Shown here one piece after another: positions 11,790-21,108 of a stretch of 64,000 nt of DNA; positions within the stretch are counted from its first letter, which is position 1, and every line of letters starts with the position of its first letter. The notes under the pieces are model-generated. The model saw only the letters and a list, made by a program, of their open reading frames with translations. It had not been told where the DNA came from and did no database searches. The stretch comes from Gillisella vitis (GTDB lineage: Bacteria; Pseudomonadota; Alphaproteobacteria; Rhizobiales; Rhizobiaceae), in NCBI GenBank assembly GCA_009744235.1, contig WPHV01000003.1, forward strand, positions 372,001 through 436,000. Direction: 5' to 3'. Made by a program: the position numbers and the translations under genes.

Positions 11790-12989
11790 TCACAAGGCGA
11801 CGAGATTACCGTTGCTGGCAATCAGCACACCCGCCTTGAACACCATGCGCTCCATCGGGCGCGCCGCCACGGCTTCGGCAATCGAGGCGACTGGCAGGAT
11901 GATAAAATCGGCTGGGCTCCCTTTGCCGAGGGCCGCACTGCTGCGCCCCAAAACCTCAGCCGAGAGCGTACTGACCAGCGCGAAGGCATGTTCAAGATCG
12001 GCATCGGCGCGGAAGTTCTGCCGGTCACAGAGAATGCTGGCCCGCTCCAGGAGATCGCCATTGCCGAGCGGCGACCAGGCATCGCGGATGTTGTCATTGC
12101 CGGAAAACACCCGCACGCCCGCAGCCTTCAGCCGCTTGATCGGCGGCATGCTGGTATCGCCAGGACCGGTGGTCATGATCGCCACATCGGCGCGCGCCAG
12201 CGCTTCCGCCGTGCGCCCGAAATCCATATCATCCAGCGCGCCCAGGCAATAGGCATGGCTGACGGCGCATTTGCCATGAAGACCATGCGCCAAAGCCCGT
12301 TTGGCGATCTGGCGGATTTCGAACGCGCCGAGCGGACCCGGATCGTGAAGATGCAGATCCACCCCGACGCCATGCCGTCCGGCGATGGCAAAAATTGCGT
12401 TCAGATGACCGGTAATGTCATCGTCTATTCCGGCTGGGTCGAGACCACCGATCAGATCCGCACCCGCCTTGACCGCCTGCTCCAGCAGATCGGCAGTGCC
12501 GGGATCGGCCAAGACGCCGGACTGCGGAAACGCCACCGTCTGAATATCGACCAGATGACCATGGCTTTGCTTGAGGGACAGGATAGCTTCCAGCCCGGCC
12601 AATCCGACTTCCGTATCGATATCGGCATGGCTACGGCAGGTAACGGTGCCATAGGTGGCCATCTTCTCCAGCAGCTTGCCGCCACGCACCTCGACCGGCA
12701 AGGGCAGCGAGCGACGGAGCGCCTTTTCTGCCCGGATTCGCTCTGCGACCGAGCCTCCGGGAATATGGGCAATGAACGGCATGCCGATCAGCGTCTTATC
12801 CAGATGCACATGACCATCGACCAGGCCCGGCAGGACCAGACCGCCGCGCGCGTCGATCCGCGGCTTTTCCGTTGAAACACCCTCACCCACCGCCGCGCCG
12901 ATAGCGGCAATTGTAGACCCGGCAATAACGATATCGACCGGCTCACCGAGACCATTGCGGGCATTGAAAACGACGAGGGTGGCGCTCAT
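11790..12989 (-). CDS. cytosine-deaminase-like amidohydrolase
   Basis: 399 residues from the ATG at 12989. Metal-site motifs are complete: HVHLDK at 60-65, DLHLHDPG, CAVSHAYCLG, and SGNDNIRDAWSPLGNGD, which keeps the Asp missing in the neighbouring gene. The family includes cytosine deaminase, AtzC and related hydrolases of cyclic or N-substituted amides. No signal peptide. It runs toward the second amidohydrolase and is divergent from the gamma-glutamyltransferase-like gene, with 172 bp between them for promoters. An upstream start at 13019 would add ten residues. Confidence 0.85.
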   Translation of the reverse strand: MSATLVVFNARNGLGEPVDIVIAGSTIAAIGAAVGEGVSTEKPRIDARGGLVLPGLVDGHVHLDKTLIGMPFIAHIPGGSVAERIRAEKALRRSLPLPVEVRGGKLLEKMATYGTVTCRSHADIDTEVGLAGLEAILSLKQSHGHLVDIQTVAFPQSGVLADPGTADLLEQAVKAGADLIGGLDPAGIDDDITGHLNAIFAIAGRHGVGVDLHLHDPGPLGAFEIRQIAKRALAHGLHGKCAVSHAYCLGALDDMDFGRTAEALARADVAIMTTGPGDTSMPPIKRLKAAGVRVFSGNDNIRDAWSPLGNGDLLERASILCDRQNFRADADLEHAFALVSTLSAEVLGRSSAALGKGSPADFIILPVASIAEAVAARPMERMVFKAGVLIASNGNLVAL

Positions 12990-13161
12990 GGAAAGATCGA
13001 CTTTCAAACAGACGGGCAATCAAACAGGCGGAATGCGGGCCGGATCATGCCGTATTTCCTGGCCGGACACGAGGTTTAAAGCAAAGTCAGGATTGCGGTA
13101 ATTTGGTGTTCCGTGTCAGGCTTGGACTTAATTATTCCCCGCCTCTTGCCGGAACGTATCC

Positions 13162-14778
13162 ATGCCCTCTTCATCTCATATCATTTCCCCAACGACATAC
13201 GCTGCGTCCGGCCCTGACACTGGAATGGTCACCAGCCCGCATCCGCTGGCAAGCGCTGCCGGATTGGCTGTTCTGGAGCGCGGCGGCACGGCAGCGGAAG
13301 CGTCCATCGCCATGGCCAGCACCATTGCCGTCGTCTACCCGCATTTCTGCGGCCTGGGCGGCGACTCGGTCTGGATTATGGCCGATCGGCAGGGCCGCCA
13401 GACCTGTTTCCTGGGAATCGGTCAAGCAGCGTTGGAACTGCCGGATTTTACCAGTGACAGTATTCCACTGCGCGGCCCGCTTTCAACCCTCACCACCGCT
13501 GCCACCGTCGATGCCTGGGAGGCCGTTCACCGCTATTCCACTGAGTATTGGGGTGGCAAACAGGCGTTTGGCGATCTGTTGCAGGATGCCATTCATCATG
13601 CGCAACACGGGTTTCCGGTCAGCCTCTCGCAAGGCTTCTGGCTCGATATGCGTAAGGACATGCTTGCCGACTGGCCAGGCTTCATCAACCTGTTTTTCAA
13701 CAATGGACGACCCTTTGCCTTGGGAGAGATCTTCCGCCAGCCAGCGCTTGCCCGCTCCCTGGAGAATATTGCCAGCCATGGGGCGCGCAGTTTTTACCAA
13801 GGCACGCTTGCCCAGCGCATCGCCGAGGGGCTTCGGGCAGTCGGGTCGCCAATCACTCTTGCCGATCTGGCAGCAACACGCACCCGGCAGGTGGAACCGG
13901 CGCGTCTATCCTATCGCGGGTTGGAGCTTCTAGCGCCGCCGCCGCCGACACAAGGGATCTCCACTCTTGCGATCATGGGCATTCTCCAGCATTTCGACCT
14001 GTCCACCCTCACTCCCGGCAGTGCGCAGCATCTGCATCTGGTCGTAGAGGCGGTAAAACAGGCTTTCCTGACCCGCAACCGGATCGCCGACCCGGATTTT
14101 GCCGATCAACCCGTGCAGGAATGGCTATCGGCAGAACAATTGCAGCAGGCCGCCAGGGCCATCAATACAGACCACGCGCTGGCCTGGCCGCATCCCTACC
14201 GAACCGGGGACACAGTGTTCTTCGGCGCGACTGACGCTGCGGGCCAAAGCGTCAGCACGCTGCAAAGCACCTATTTCGATTGGGGCAGCGGCGTTGTCGT
14301 CGGCGATACCGGCATTCTCTGGCAAAACCGGGGAGCGGCTTTCTCCCTCGATCCGCAAAGCCCCAATTGCCTGCAATCGGGAAAAAGACCCTTCTATACC
14401 CTCAACCCCGGACTTGCCCTGCGCGACGGCAAACCGGCGCTGATCTACGGCACCCAGGGTGCAGACGGCCAGCCGCAGACCCTGGCCATGCTGCTGACAC
14501 GGCTGATCGATTATGCGCAGCCTCCCGCCCAGGCGCTGGCCGGACCGCGATTTCTCCTGGGAAAGACGTTTTCCGATAGCCGCGACAGTTTGAAAATTGA
14601 GGCAGACTGCGGCCAGGCGGTGCTCGATACCCTGGCCGATCTCGGTCATCAGCTGGCACCCATTGAGCCGCAAAGTCCAATCGCGGGCCAGGCAGGTGCC
14701 ATCACCATCGCCCCGGATGGCAGCCTGACAGGCGCCCATGACCCACGCGGCGAGGGTGTGGCGCTAGCCGCGTGTTGA
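13162..14778 (+). CDS. gamma-glutamyltransferase-family (Ntn) hydrolase
   Basis: 538 residues, no signal peptide, so probably cytoplasmic, unlike periplasmic E. coli Ggt. The large-subunit half opens with SPHPLASAAGLAVLERGGTAAEA. The expected self-processing threonine is Thr351 in GDTVFFGATD, aligning with the TTHYSVVD of Ggt, though the following T-H is V-F. The small subunit keeps GSGVVVGDTGILWQNRG. Cytoplasmic members include cephalosporin-acylase-like and YwrD-like enzymes. Divergent from two amidohydrolases, it could share a route for breaking down an amide or gamma-glutamyl compound; this is inference from position. Confidence 0.85.
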   Translation: MPSSSHIISPTTYAASGPDTGMVTSPHPLASAAGLAVLERGGTAAEASIAMASTIAVVYPHFCGLGGDSVWIMADRQGRQTCFLGIGQAALELPDFTSDSIPLRGPLSTLTTAATVDAWEAVHRYSTEYWGGKQAFGDLLQDAIHHAQHGFPVSLSQGFWLDMRKDMLADWPGFINLFFNNGRPFALGEIFRQPALARSLENIASHGARSFYQGTLAQRIAEGLRAVGSPITLADLAATRTRQVEPARLSYRGLELLAPPPPTQGISTLAIMGILQHFDLSTLTPGSAQHLHLVVEAVKQAFLTRNRIADPDFADQPVQEWLSAEQLQQAARAINTDHALAWPHPYRTGDTVFFGATDAAGQSVSTLQSTYFDWGSGVVVGDTGILWQNRGAAFSLDPQSPNCLQSGKRPFYTLNPGLALRDGKPALIYGTQGADGQPQTLAMLLTRLIDYAQPPAQALAGPRFLLGKTFSDSRDSLKIEADCGQAVLDTLADLGHQLAPIEPQSPIAGQAGAITIAPDGSLTGAHDPRGEGVALAAC

Positions 14779-14806
14779 CCAATTGCATAGGGTCACTAGG
14801 TTTTAT

Positions 14807-14836
14807 ACGAACGATCATTGATCGGTGATCGTTCGT
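14807..14836 (+). terminator. hairpin after the gamma-glutamyltransferase-like gene
   Basis: Perfect 11-bp arms (ACGAACGATCA / TGATCGTTCGT) around an 8-nt loop, 29 bp after the stop codon. The following bases are CTTCCTTT, only a weak U-tract, so termination is plausible but not strong. Confidence 0.5.
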
Positions 14837-14979
14837 CTTCCTTTACTCAAGTCGATGATTCATCTGAGCGTTTGCACCATTCTGAAAGTGGGAATGCAGC
14901 AGCATCTTCGAGACTTGGAATGGGAGAGCCTGACAAGGCTTTGGGACGGAGTTGCGAAAACGGCTGTTGCGTAAGCAAG

Positions 14980-15027
14980 ATCCTATAGCATCGAACCGGT
15001 TTCGGTTTTTAAACGATGCTATAGGAT
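14980..15027. repeat. 14-bp perfect inverted repeat in intergenic DNA
   Basis: Arms ATCCTATAGCATCG and CGATGCTATAGGAT enclose a 20-nt centre containing AACCGG. It lies in the 427-bp gap between the GGT-like gene and uvrB, where I see no gene. It looks like a dispersed palindromic element or a structured transcript rather than a terminator, since no T-run follows. Confidence 0.55.
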
Positions 15028-15030
15028 ACC

Positions 15031-15060
15031 CAACCGAAAAAGGGGGGCGTTTTTCGGTTG
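15031..15060. repeat. second hairpin directly adjoining the first
   Basis: Arms CAACCGAAAAA and TTTTTCGGTTG (11 bp, perfect) with a G-rich loop GGGGGGCG. It begins three bases after the preceding inverted repeat. The rest of the gap up to uvrB (15061-15205) shows nothing recognisable. Confidence 0.55.
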
Positions 15061-15205
15061 GGTCGTGTTTTCATCCATCTGGAGATGTGTCAACGATTTT
15101 TACGTTTTCTAACAAAATTCCGAGAATTTCAGTGTCTCGCAGAAACAGTGAAACTCTCTATCTATTTGTTTTTACGCATTTTCGGACGAACAAGCCGAGC
15201 CCAAC

Positions 15206-18200
15206 CTACCGCCCCGGCTTACCGGTCTTTCCCTTGGTGCGTGTCTTGCGTTTCTGATCTCCAGCATCTTCGTAGGAACCGGCCCCGGATTTGGCGCGGA
15301 TAATCGGACGGGGATCGTCCGTTTTAACATCGCCGCTTTTCGAGCTGGGCTTGTCAGGAAGCTTGCCGGGAACAGGCTTTTCCGTCCGACCGACCGTCAT
15401 TTCATCCAGGCTGTTCTTGCGAAACAGCGGCTTGGCCGTGTCCGTGCCGGGGCCCATATCATCCAGGGATGGTTTGGCGAAATAGGAGCCGTTGTCAGTG
15501 GATTCCTGACGGGAATCGTCTGCTGCAACGCCAGCGGACTGGCCGGACACGGCTTGTTCTTGCGCCCGGGCAGCGGCCTTTTCGCCGGGATCACCCATGC
15601 TGGCCAGCTCGACCTCCTTCAAACGCTTGATTTCGTCGCGCAAACGAGCGGCGGTTTCGAAATCGAGGTCGGCGGCGGCATCGCGCATCTGTTTTTCCAG
15701 CGCCGAAAGATGGGCCTGGAGATTGTTGCCGACCAGATGACCACCGGCGGCAAAGCCCTTGCCGCTCGCCCCGGAAATGTCGGCGCGGACATGGTCGCGC
15801 TCGTAGACCGAATCGAGAATGTCGGAAATCTTCGCCTTGACCGATTCCGGCGTGATGCCGTGTTCAAGATTGTAAGCCACCTGCTTTTCCCGGCGACGCG
15901 ACGTTTCGTCCATGGCGCGCCGCATGGAGCCAGTGATCTGGTCGGCGTAGAGAATGACCTTGCCATCGACATTACGCGCCGCGCGGCCAATCGTCTGGAT
16001 CAGCGAAGTCTCGGAGCGCAGGAAGCCTTCCTTGTCGGCATCGAGAATGGCGACGAAGCCGCATTCGGGAATGTCCAGACCTTCGCGCAGCAGGTTGATA
16101 CCAACCAGCACGTCGAAGGCGCCGAGCCTGAGATCGCGCAGGATTTCGATGCGTTCCAGCGTGTCGATATCCGAATGCATATAGCGCACCCGCACACCCT
16201 GCTCGTGCAGATATTCCGTCAGATCCTCGGCCATGCGCTTGGTCAGCACCGTCACCAGCGTACGGTAGCCCTTCAGCGAGGTTTCCTTGATCTCACCCAG
16301 CACGTCATCGACCTGGGTCTTGGCGGAGCGCACTTCGACCGGCGGATCGATCAGGCCGGTCGGGCGAATGACCTGCTCGGCAAACACGCCGCCCGACTGT
16401 TCGAGTTCCCAACTGCCGGGTGTCGCCGAGACCGCGACGGTCGGCGGACGCATGGCGTCCCATTCCTCAAATCGCAATGGCCGGTTGTCCATGCAGGACG
16501 GCAGCCGGAAGCCATATTCGGCCAGCGTCGCCTTTCGCCTGAAGTCGCCGCGATACATGCCGCCAATCTGGCTGACGGAGACATGGCTTTCATCGATGAA
16601 CAGCAAGGCGTTATCGGGAATATATTCGAACAGGGTCGGCGGCGGCTCACCGGGCGCACGGCCCGTCAGGTAGCGGGAGTAGTTTTCGATGCCCGCGCAG
16701 GAGCCAGTCGCTTCCATCATTTCGATATCGTAGCGGGTGCGCTGCTCCAGCCTTTGCGCCTCCAGCAGACGTCCGCCCTTTTCCAGCTCGGCCAGCCGCT
16801 GCTTCAACTCCTCCTTGATTGCTTTGATCGCCCCGTTCAGCGTCGGGCGCGGCGTGACATAGTGCGAATTGGCATAGATCTTCACCGATTTCATATCGCC
16901 GGTCTTATGGCCGGTCAGAGGATCGAATTCTGTAATCGCATCGATCTCGTCGCCGAACATCGAAATGCGCCAGGCGGCATCCTCCAAGTGGGCGGGGAAG
17001 ATTTCAATCGTATCGCCCCGCACCCGGAAAGAACCACGCACGAAATTGATATCCTGCCGCTTGTATTGCTGCGCCACGAGGTCGGCCAGCAATTGCCGCT
17101 GGTCGATCCGGTCGCCGACCGACATCTGGAAGGTCATGGCCGTATAGGTTTCAACCGAGCCGATACCGTAGATGCAGGACACCGAGGCGACGATGATACA
17201 ATCGTCCCGTTCCAGGATAGCGCGGGTGGCGGCGTGGCGCATCCGGTCGATCTGTTCGTTGATCGAGCTTTCCTTCTCGATAAACGTATCGGAGCGCGGC
17301 ACATAGGCTTCCGGCTGATAGTAATCATAGTAGGAAACGAAATATTCCACCGCATTGTCGGGGAAGAAATGTTTGAATTCCGAATAAAGCTGGGCCGCCA
17401 GCGTCTTGTTCGGCGCCAGAATCACCGCTGGCCGCTGGGTCGCCTCGATCACCTTGGCCATGGTGAAGGTCTTGCCGGAACCAGTCACACCGAGCAGAAC
17501 CTGACTGCGCTCCCCGGCGTCGATACCTTCCACCAGATCCTTGATTGCCGTTGGCTGATCGCCCGCAGGCTCGTAATCCGACACCATGCGGATCGGGATA
17601 CCACCTTCGGATTTTTCCGGCCGGGCTGGGCGATGTGGCGCCCAGATCTTACCGCCCTTGAACAGCGGATTGCCGCTTTCGATCAGCGCCGACAGCGCCT
17701 CTACTGTCGCCGTCACAGCGCCTGGTGCAAGGCTCTGCGCCTCTTCAAGCGAGGTATCCATGCCAGACACCGGGTTGAGACCGGCAGCGGCGCGCGTGGC
17801 CGGATCGGATGACGCGCCAATGGATACGCCGCGTGAGGTGCGCATGGCGCTGCCGCCGTCTTCGCTCTTGGCCTTGGCAGTGCGACCGGCCTTTACGGGT
17901 TCGGCGGCCTCAGTCTTGCGGCCCGTGCTCTTCTCAAGCGCAATCTTTTCGGCATGCCTGCGCGCTTCGATCTCGATCTTCTTGCGGTGCTTGCCAGCCT
18001 TGGAAGCGAGTTCCCTTTGGCTTTCGATGCCCCCCGCTTCCGCTTGCGCTTCCAGCTGCTTCACCCAATCTGCGACACTCCCGCTCAAGGGCGCTCCTTC
18101 AAAAGCTGCCTGCGGTGACTCTTCAAACCCAGCAGCATACGGCGATCCTGCCTCATCCTGCGATGGGTTGTCATTGTTACGGACGGGAGATTTTTTCGGA

Positions 18201-18211
18201 GATCTGGCCAT
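15206..18211 (-). CDS. uvrB: UvrABC system protein B with long N- and C-terminal extensions
   Basis: Damage-verification helicase of nucleotide excision repair. 1001 residues against ~670 in E. coli. The normal core is about residues 206-869, with Walker A GVTGSGKT (241-248), the beta-hairpin region [11 protein letters not shown], helicase motifs [17 protein letters not shown] and [11 protein letters not shown], and the C-terminal UVR motif ([19 protein letters not shown]). The first ~205 residues are low-complexity, rich in Ala, Lys and Glu. The last ~130 are disordered and contain two SLD(D/E)M motifs (KPSLDDM, KNSLDEM). Long UvrB tails are, as I recall, usual in rhizobia. A candidate SOS box lies upstream. 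Confidence 0.95.
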   Translation of the reverse strand: MARSPKKSPVRNNDNPSQDEAGSPYAAGFEESPQAAFEGAPLSGSVADWVKQLEAQAEAGGIESQRELASKAGKHRKKIEIEARRHAEKIALEKSTGRKTEAAEPVKAGRTAKAKSEDGGSAMRTSRGVSIGASSDPATRAAAGLNPVSGMDTSLEEAQSLAPGAVTATVEALSALIESGNPLFKGGKIWAPHRPARPEKSEGGIPIRMVSDYEPAGDQPTAIKDLVEGIDAGERSQVLLGVTGSGKTFTMAKVIEATQRPAVILAPNKTLAAQLYSEFKHFFPDNAVEYFVSYYDYYQPEAYVPRSDTFIEKESSINEQIDRMRHAATRAILERDDCIIVASVSCIYGIGSVETYTAMTFQMSVGDRIDQRQLLADLVAQQYKRQDINFVRGSFRVRGDTIEIFPAHLEDAAWRISMFGDEIDAITEFDPLTGHKTGDMKSVKIYANSHYVTPRPTLNGAIKAIKEELKQRLAELEKGGRLLEAQRLEQRTRYDIEMMEATGSCAGIENYSRYLTGRAPGEPPPTLFEYIPDNALLFIDESHVSVSQIGGMYRGDFRRKATLAEYGFRLPSCMDNRPLRFEEWDAMRPPTVAVSATPGSWELEQSGGVFAEQVIRPTGLIDPPVEVRSAKTQVDDVLGEIKETSLKGYRTLVTVLTKRMAEDLTEYLHEQGVRVRYMHSDIDTLERIEILRDLRLGAFDVLVGINLLREGLDIPECGFVAILDADKEGFLRSETSLIQTIGRAARNVDGKVILYADQITGSMRRAMDETSRRREKQVAYNLEHGITPESVKAKISDILDSVYERDHVRADISGASGKGFAAGGHLVGNNLQAHLSALEKQMRDAAADLDFETAARLRDEIKRLKEVELASMGDPGEKAAARAQEQAVSGQSAGVAADDSRQESTDNGSYFAKPSLDDMGPGTDTAKPLFRKNSLDEMTVGRTEKPVPGKLPDKPSSKSGDVKTDDPRPIIRAKSGAGSYEDAGDQKRKTRTKGKTGKPGR

Positions 18212-18265
18212 GGTCCGAATATGGATAAGACCGCAGTCAAAGTGAAGTGCGCCAGACGAAAATCA

Positions 18266-18280
18266 GAACAAAAAAGCAAC
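18266..18280 (-). promoter_or_regulatory. candidate LexA (SOS) box upstream of uvrB
   Basis: On the minus strand GTTG-N7-GTTC, one mismatch from the alphaproteobacterial LexA direct repeat GTTC-N7-GTTC. It is centred about 60 bp upstream of the uvrB start, a suitable operator position. Because the motif is short, chance is possible. Confidence 0.4.
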
Positions 18281-18300
18281 AATTTCGCTAAAGTTTTTAT

Positions 18301-18328
18301 CCCTTGGCATTCTCGGAAAAACCAAGGG
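18301..18328. repeat. inverted repeat between uvrB and the GGDEF-EAL gene
   Basis: CCCTTGG and CCAAGGG arms with a 14-nt loop, just past the stop of the GGDEF-EAL gene. No T-run follows in either direction, so at most a weak terminator. Confidence 0.35.
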
Positions 18329-18351
18329 CTCATGTCCCTGACTGGCCTCCC

Positions 18352-20373
18352 TCAGGCCACGGCGCGCCGTGATTTTTTCTCACTCAGTTGCTTTTTTTTA
18401 AAATCGAGCCACTTGGGCAGCATATCGGCGGGCATAGGCCGGGAGAAATAATAGCCCTGGCCAATCGTGCAGCCGATTTCGGTCAATGTCCTGGCATCTG
18501 CTACCGTTTCTACGCCCTCCGCCACGATATCGACACCCAGTGCGCGGCCGAGACCGACCAGGGCGACAACAAGCGCCTTGTTCTTTGGAGAATTACTGAT
18601 ACCGGTGACGAAACTGCGATCGATCTTCAACCGGGTAATCTTCAGGCTGATCAAATAGGCCAAGGACGAGTATCCCATGCCGAAATCATCCACCGTCAGC
18701 TTGTAGCCGCTGTTTTCAAGCCGGGTCAGTTGTTCGCCCGCGACCGCCGGATCCAGAATGGTTTCCTCGGTAATCTCCACTTCCAGGAGATTGCGATTGA
18801 CGCCATAGGCAGCGGTCATCCGGTCGAGCATGACAGATACGTCATAGAGCGCAAATTCACGCGGTGAGACGTTCAAGGCAACAGCCGTCTCCGGCATGCC
18901 AAGCTCTTTCAGCCTGTTGAGCAGTTGGCAGATATTTTCTGTCACGAAACCGGTCAGCGCCTCACACATCTGCATGGCCTGGGCGGCGTTGACGATTTCA
19001 GGCGGAGCAATCGCCCCGAACTCCGGATGGAACCAGCGGACCAGCGCCTCGAAGCCGACGACCTTGCCCGTCGCTAGATCGACCTGTGGCTGGAACCAGG
19101 TCTCGAGCGCACTGTCGCGGAGGGCCGTTGGCAGATCCTGCTCGATACGCCGTTGGCGATCGATGCGCTGTTTGATCTGATGATCGAATTCCCGCAATTG
19201 ACCGCGACCGTCCTGCTTGGCATCCGACAAAGCCATGCTGGCACAGGTAAACAGCCCGTCACCATCTTCCGCATGGTCGGGAAAAAACGCAATCCCGGCG
19301 CTCAAACCAGGACTGACCTGGGTGCCATGGACGGCAATCGGAACCATGGACGCGGCGATAACGGTCTCAGCAAGCGCCCGGCAATCCTGGCGCACGTCGC
19401 CGCTTCGCAACATGATGGCAAATTCATCACCGCTGATCCGAGCTGTGACCGCGTCACCGCCAGCGGCATTTTTCAACCTTTGCCCCAGGATCGCCAGAAA
19501 CTGGTCTCCACCGCGATGACCAAAAGCATCGTTGATCAGCTTGAACCGATCGACATTGACCAATAACAGGCCAATTTCCCGGTTTCCGACTTTGGCAGCA
19601 GCAATTTCCCCCGCGAGCCGTCCATTGAAGTAGATCCTGTTGAACAGCCCCGTCACGGGATCACCGTTGGCCAGAACCTCCAGCCGCAAATTCTTGTGCT
19701 GAATATCCTCATTGGCAATGGTCAGCGATTGCGTCGCGGCCTGGCTCCTCAGCTTGGCCATTTCGCTATCCAGAAAGGTCCTGTCCGCCTTCAACAGCAG
19801 ATGAGACATGAAAATGGCCAATACCATGAAATTAAACGTGGATACGGTCGCAATGATGCCGCCATGAATCGCGAAATTCCACGATATCGCTAAAATCATC
19901 GGAATACAGTAGCTGAAGGCGACCTGACTGGTGCCAGCCTGGCGGAACATGGCTGTCGCCACCAGACCGCCAATAACCACCAGAATACACGCATTACGGC
20001 CCAGCAGGTCCATATCGACCACCGCTGTCGGCAGTAGAGCCCAGACGATCCCTTGCAGACAAGCCGTGATGCACATCAGCCGAAGCACGTCATCCGGATT
20101 GGACGAGGCATAGTGACGGTGCTGCAGATGGCGCGACAATAGAAATCGAAATAGCGTTGCGACAGCCAGTGCCATCATCCAGCCGATAACGACGCTCACG
20201 TCGTTCGCCTCGGCCAGAAGCAGAATGGACGTGGATAGCCCAGCCATCACATTGTAAACTGCCGCCGCTCCACTGCCACGCAATGCCATGGACGCCCGCG
20301 CCTTATGGGCAGACGACAATAAAAATGCTTTTTGATCAGCAGTTTCTGAAAACAAGACTATCTCATTCTTCAA
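18352..20373 (-). CDS. membrane-bound GGDEF-EAL protein (cyclic-di-GMP turnover)
   Basis: 673 residues. About six hydrophobic segments between residues 35 and 195 form a membrane sensor region. A GGDEF domain follows (about 235-400), whose signature reads SGDEF (314-318), so the first Gly is lost and cyclase activity is doubtful. The EAL domain (about 415-665) looks intact: EALVRW (442), NVSPREF, ITEETILDPA, DDFGMGYSSLAYL, KIDRSFV and AEGVET. I therefore favour a phosphodiesterase whose GGDEF part may bind GTP. No partner gene is adjacent. Confidence 0.92.
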   Translation of the reverse strand: MKNEIVLFSETADQKAFLLSSAHKARASMALRGSGAAAVYNVMAGLSTSILLLAEANDVSVVIGWMMALAVATLFRFLLSRHLQHRHYASSNPDDVLRLMCITACLQGIVWALLPTAVVDMDLLGRNACILVVIGGLVATAMFRQAGTSQVAFSYCIPMILAISWNFAIHGGIIATVSTFNFMVLAIFMSHLLLKADRTFLDSEMAKLRSQAATQSLTIANEDIQHKNLRLEVLANGDPVTGLFNRIYFNGRLAGEIAAAKVGNREIGLLLVNVDRFKLINDAFGHRGGDQFLAILGQRLKNAAGGDAVTARISGDEFAIMLRSGDVRQDCRALAETVIAASMVPIAVHGTQVSPGLSAGIAFFPDHAEDGDGLFTCASMALSDAKQDGRGQLREFDHQIKQRIDRQRRIEQDLPTALRDSALETWFQPQVDLATGKVVGFEALVRWFHPEFGAIAPPEIVNAAQAMQMCEALTGFVTENICQLLNRLKELGMPETAVALNVSPREFALYDVSVMLDRMTAAYGVNRNLLEVEITEETILDPAVAGEQLTRLENSGYKLTVDDFGMGYSSLAYLISLKITRLKIDRSFVTGISNSPKNKALVVALVGLGRALGVDIVAEGVETVADARTLTEIGCTIGQGYYFSRPMPADMLPKWLDFKKKQLSEKKSRRAVA

Positions 20374-20525
20374 ACTAGGCGCAATAATTGTTTTTTTCAG
20401 GGGCCTGCCGCTAAGATTGCGCTTTTCCGGTAAGAAATAATGAACAAGGCAGTTAAAAATTGCGAAACGCCTTACAATTAATCATCGCTAAAAAAGACGT
20501 GCGAAATATGCATCCTATGGATGCA

Positions 20526-20541
20526 CTAAAGTTAACTTTAG
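20526..20541. promoter_or_regulatory. perfect 16-bp palindrome, possible operator
   Basis: CTAAAGTTAACTTTAG reads the same on both strands. It lies in the 264-bp divergent gap between the GGDEF-EAL gene and the VOC gene, 97 bp before the latter. It has no loop, so it suits a dimeric regulator better than a hairpin. The rest of the gap is AT-rich with no other clear signal. Confidence 0.4.
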
Positions 20542-20637
20542 CGTTATCACAGTTCTGCATAATTTTCACCTTAAACAGCAACCGATTTAAAGAGATTACG
20601 CAGCAGGAAAATACAATCCAAGGGGAGATGGTCGAGC

Positions 20638-20991
20638 ATGACGCAACGGAACGATCAAATTGATTATATCGAATTCAACGTGCGCGACATTTCGGTCTCA
20701 AAACAATTCTACGCCACGGCCTTTCGCTGGTCCTTTACCGATTACGGACCGGATTATACCGAATTCAACGATGGTCGGCTGAAAGGTGGGTTTACCACGA
20801 CCGCTCCGGTTTCGGCGACCGGCGGACCGCTGGTCATCCTGTTTGCCGATGATCTGGAAAAGGCCTTGAGCAGCGTGGAAAGCGCCGGCGGCACGATCAC
20901 CCGCCCGATCTTTTCCTTTCCCGGCGGTCGGCGGTTCCACTTCCGCGACCTGGATGGCTATGAACTGGCGGTCTGGTCGGACAGTCTCTAA
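20638..20991 (+). CDS. VOC-family protein (glyoxalase/bleomycin-resistance fold)
   Basis: 117 residues, a single VOC unit: DYIEFNVRDISVSKQFYATAF at the N-terminus, FADDLEKALSSVESAGGTI in the middle, and FPGGRRFHFRDLDGYELAVW at the end. Metal ligands would be expected near the first strand and at the Glu of GYELAVW, but the canonical N-terminal His is absent. The ATG follows AAGGGGAGATGGTCGAGC. It stands alone between the GGDEF-EAL gene and ccoP; the substrate is unknown. Confidence 0.8.
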   Translation: MTQRNDQIDYIEFNVRDISVSKQFYATAFRWSFTDYGPDYTEFNDGRLKGGFTTTAPVSATGGPLVILFADDLEKALSSVESAGGTITRPIFSFPGGRRFHFRDLDGYELAVWSDSL

Positions 20992-21073
20992 TATCGGGCA
21001 CAAAGCTGCAATTGGGATGATGCTGTACCTAGCCTGCCTTCGCCAAACCAGTCTTCATGCAAGACCAAAGGAG

Positions 21074-21103
21074 AGCCGCCGGAACTATTGAGCCCCGGCG
21101 GCT
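21074..21103. terminator. terminator between the VOC gene and ccoP
   Basis: AGCCGCCGG and CCGGCGGCT arms (9 bp) with a 12-nt loop, placed between the two converging genes. It lies six bases past the ccoP stop. T-rich sequence after the hairpin is weak on both strands. Confidence 0.5.
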
Positions 21104-21108
21104 GTTTA

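Noticed and set aside
15554..17812. 752-codon open frame opposite uvrB
   Set aside because: Shadow of a GC-rich, strongly conserved gene; no domain or ribosome site of its own.
20460..20663. 67-codon frame before the VOC gene
   Set aside because: AT-rich promoter DNA; overlaps the VOC start and has no ribosome site.
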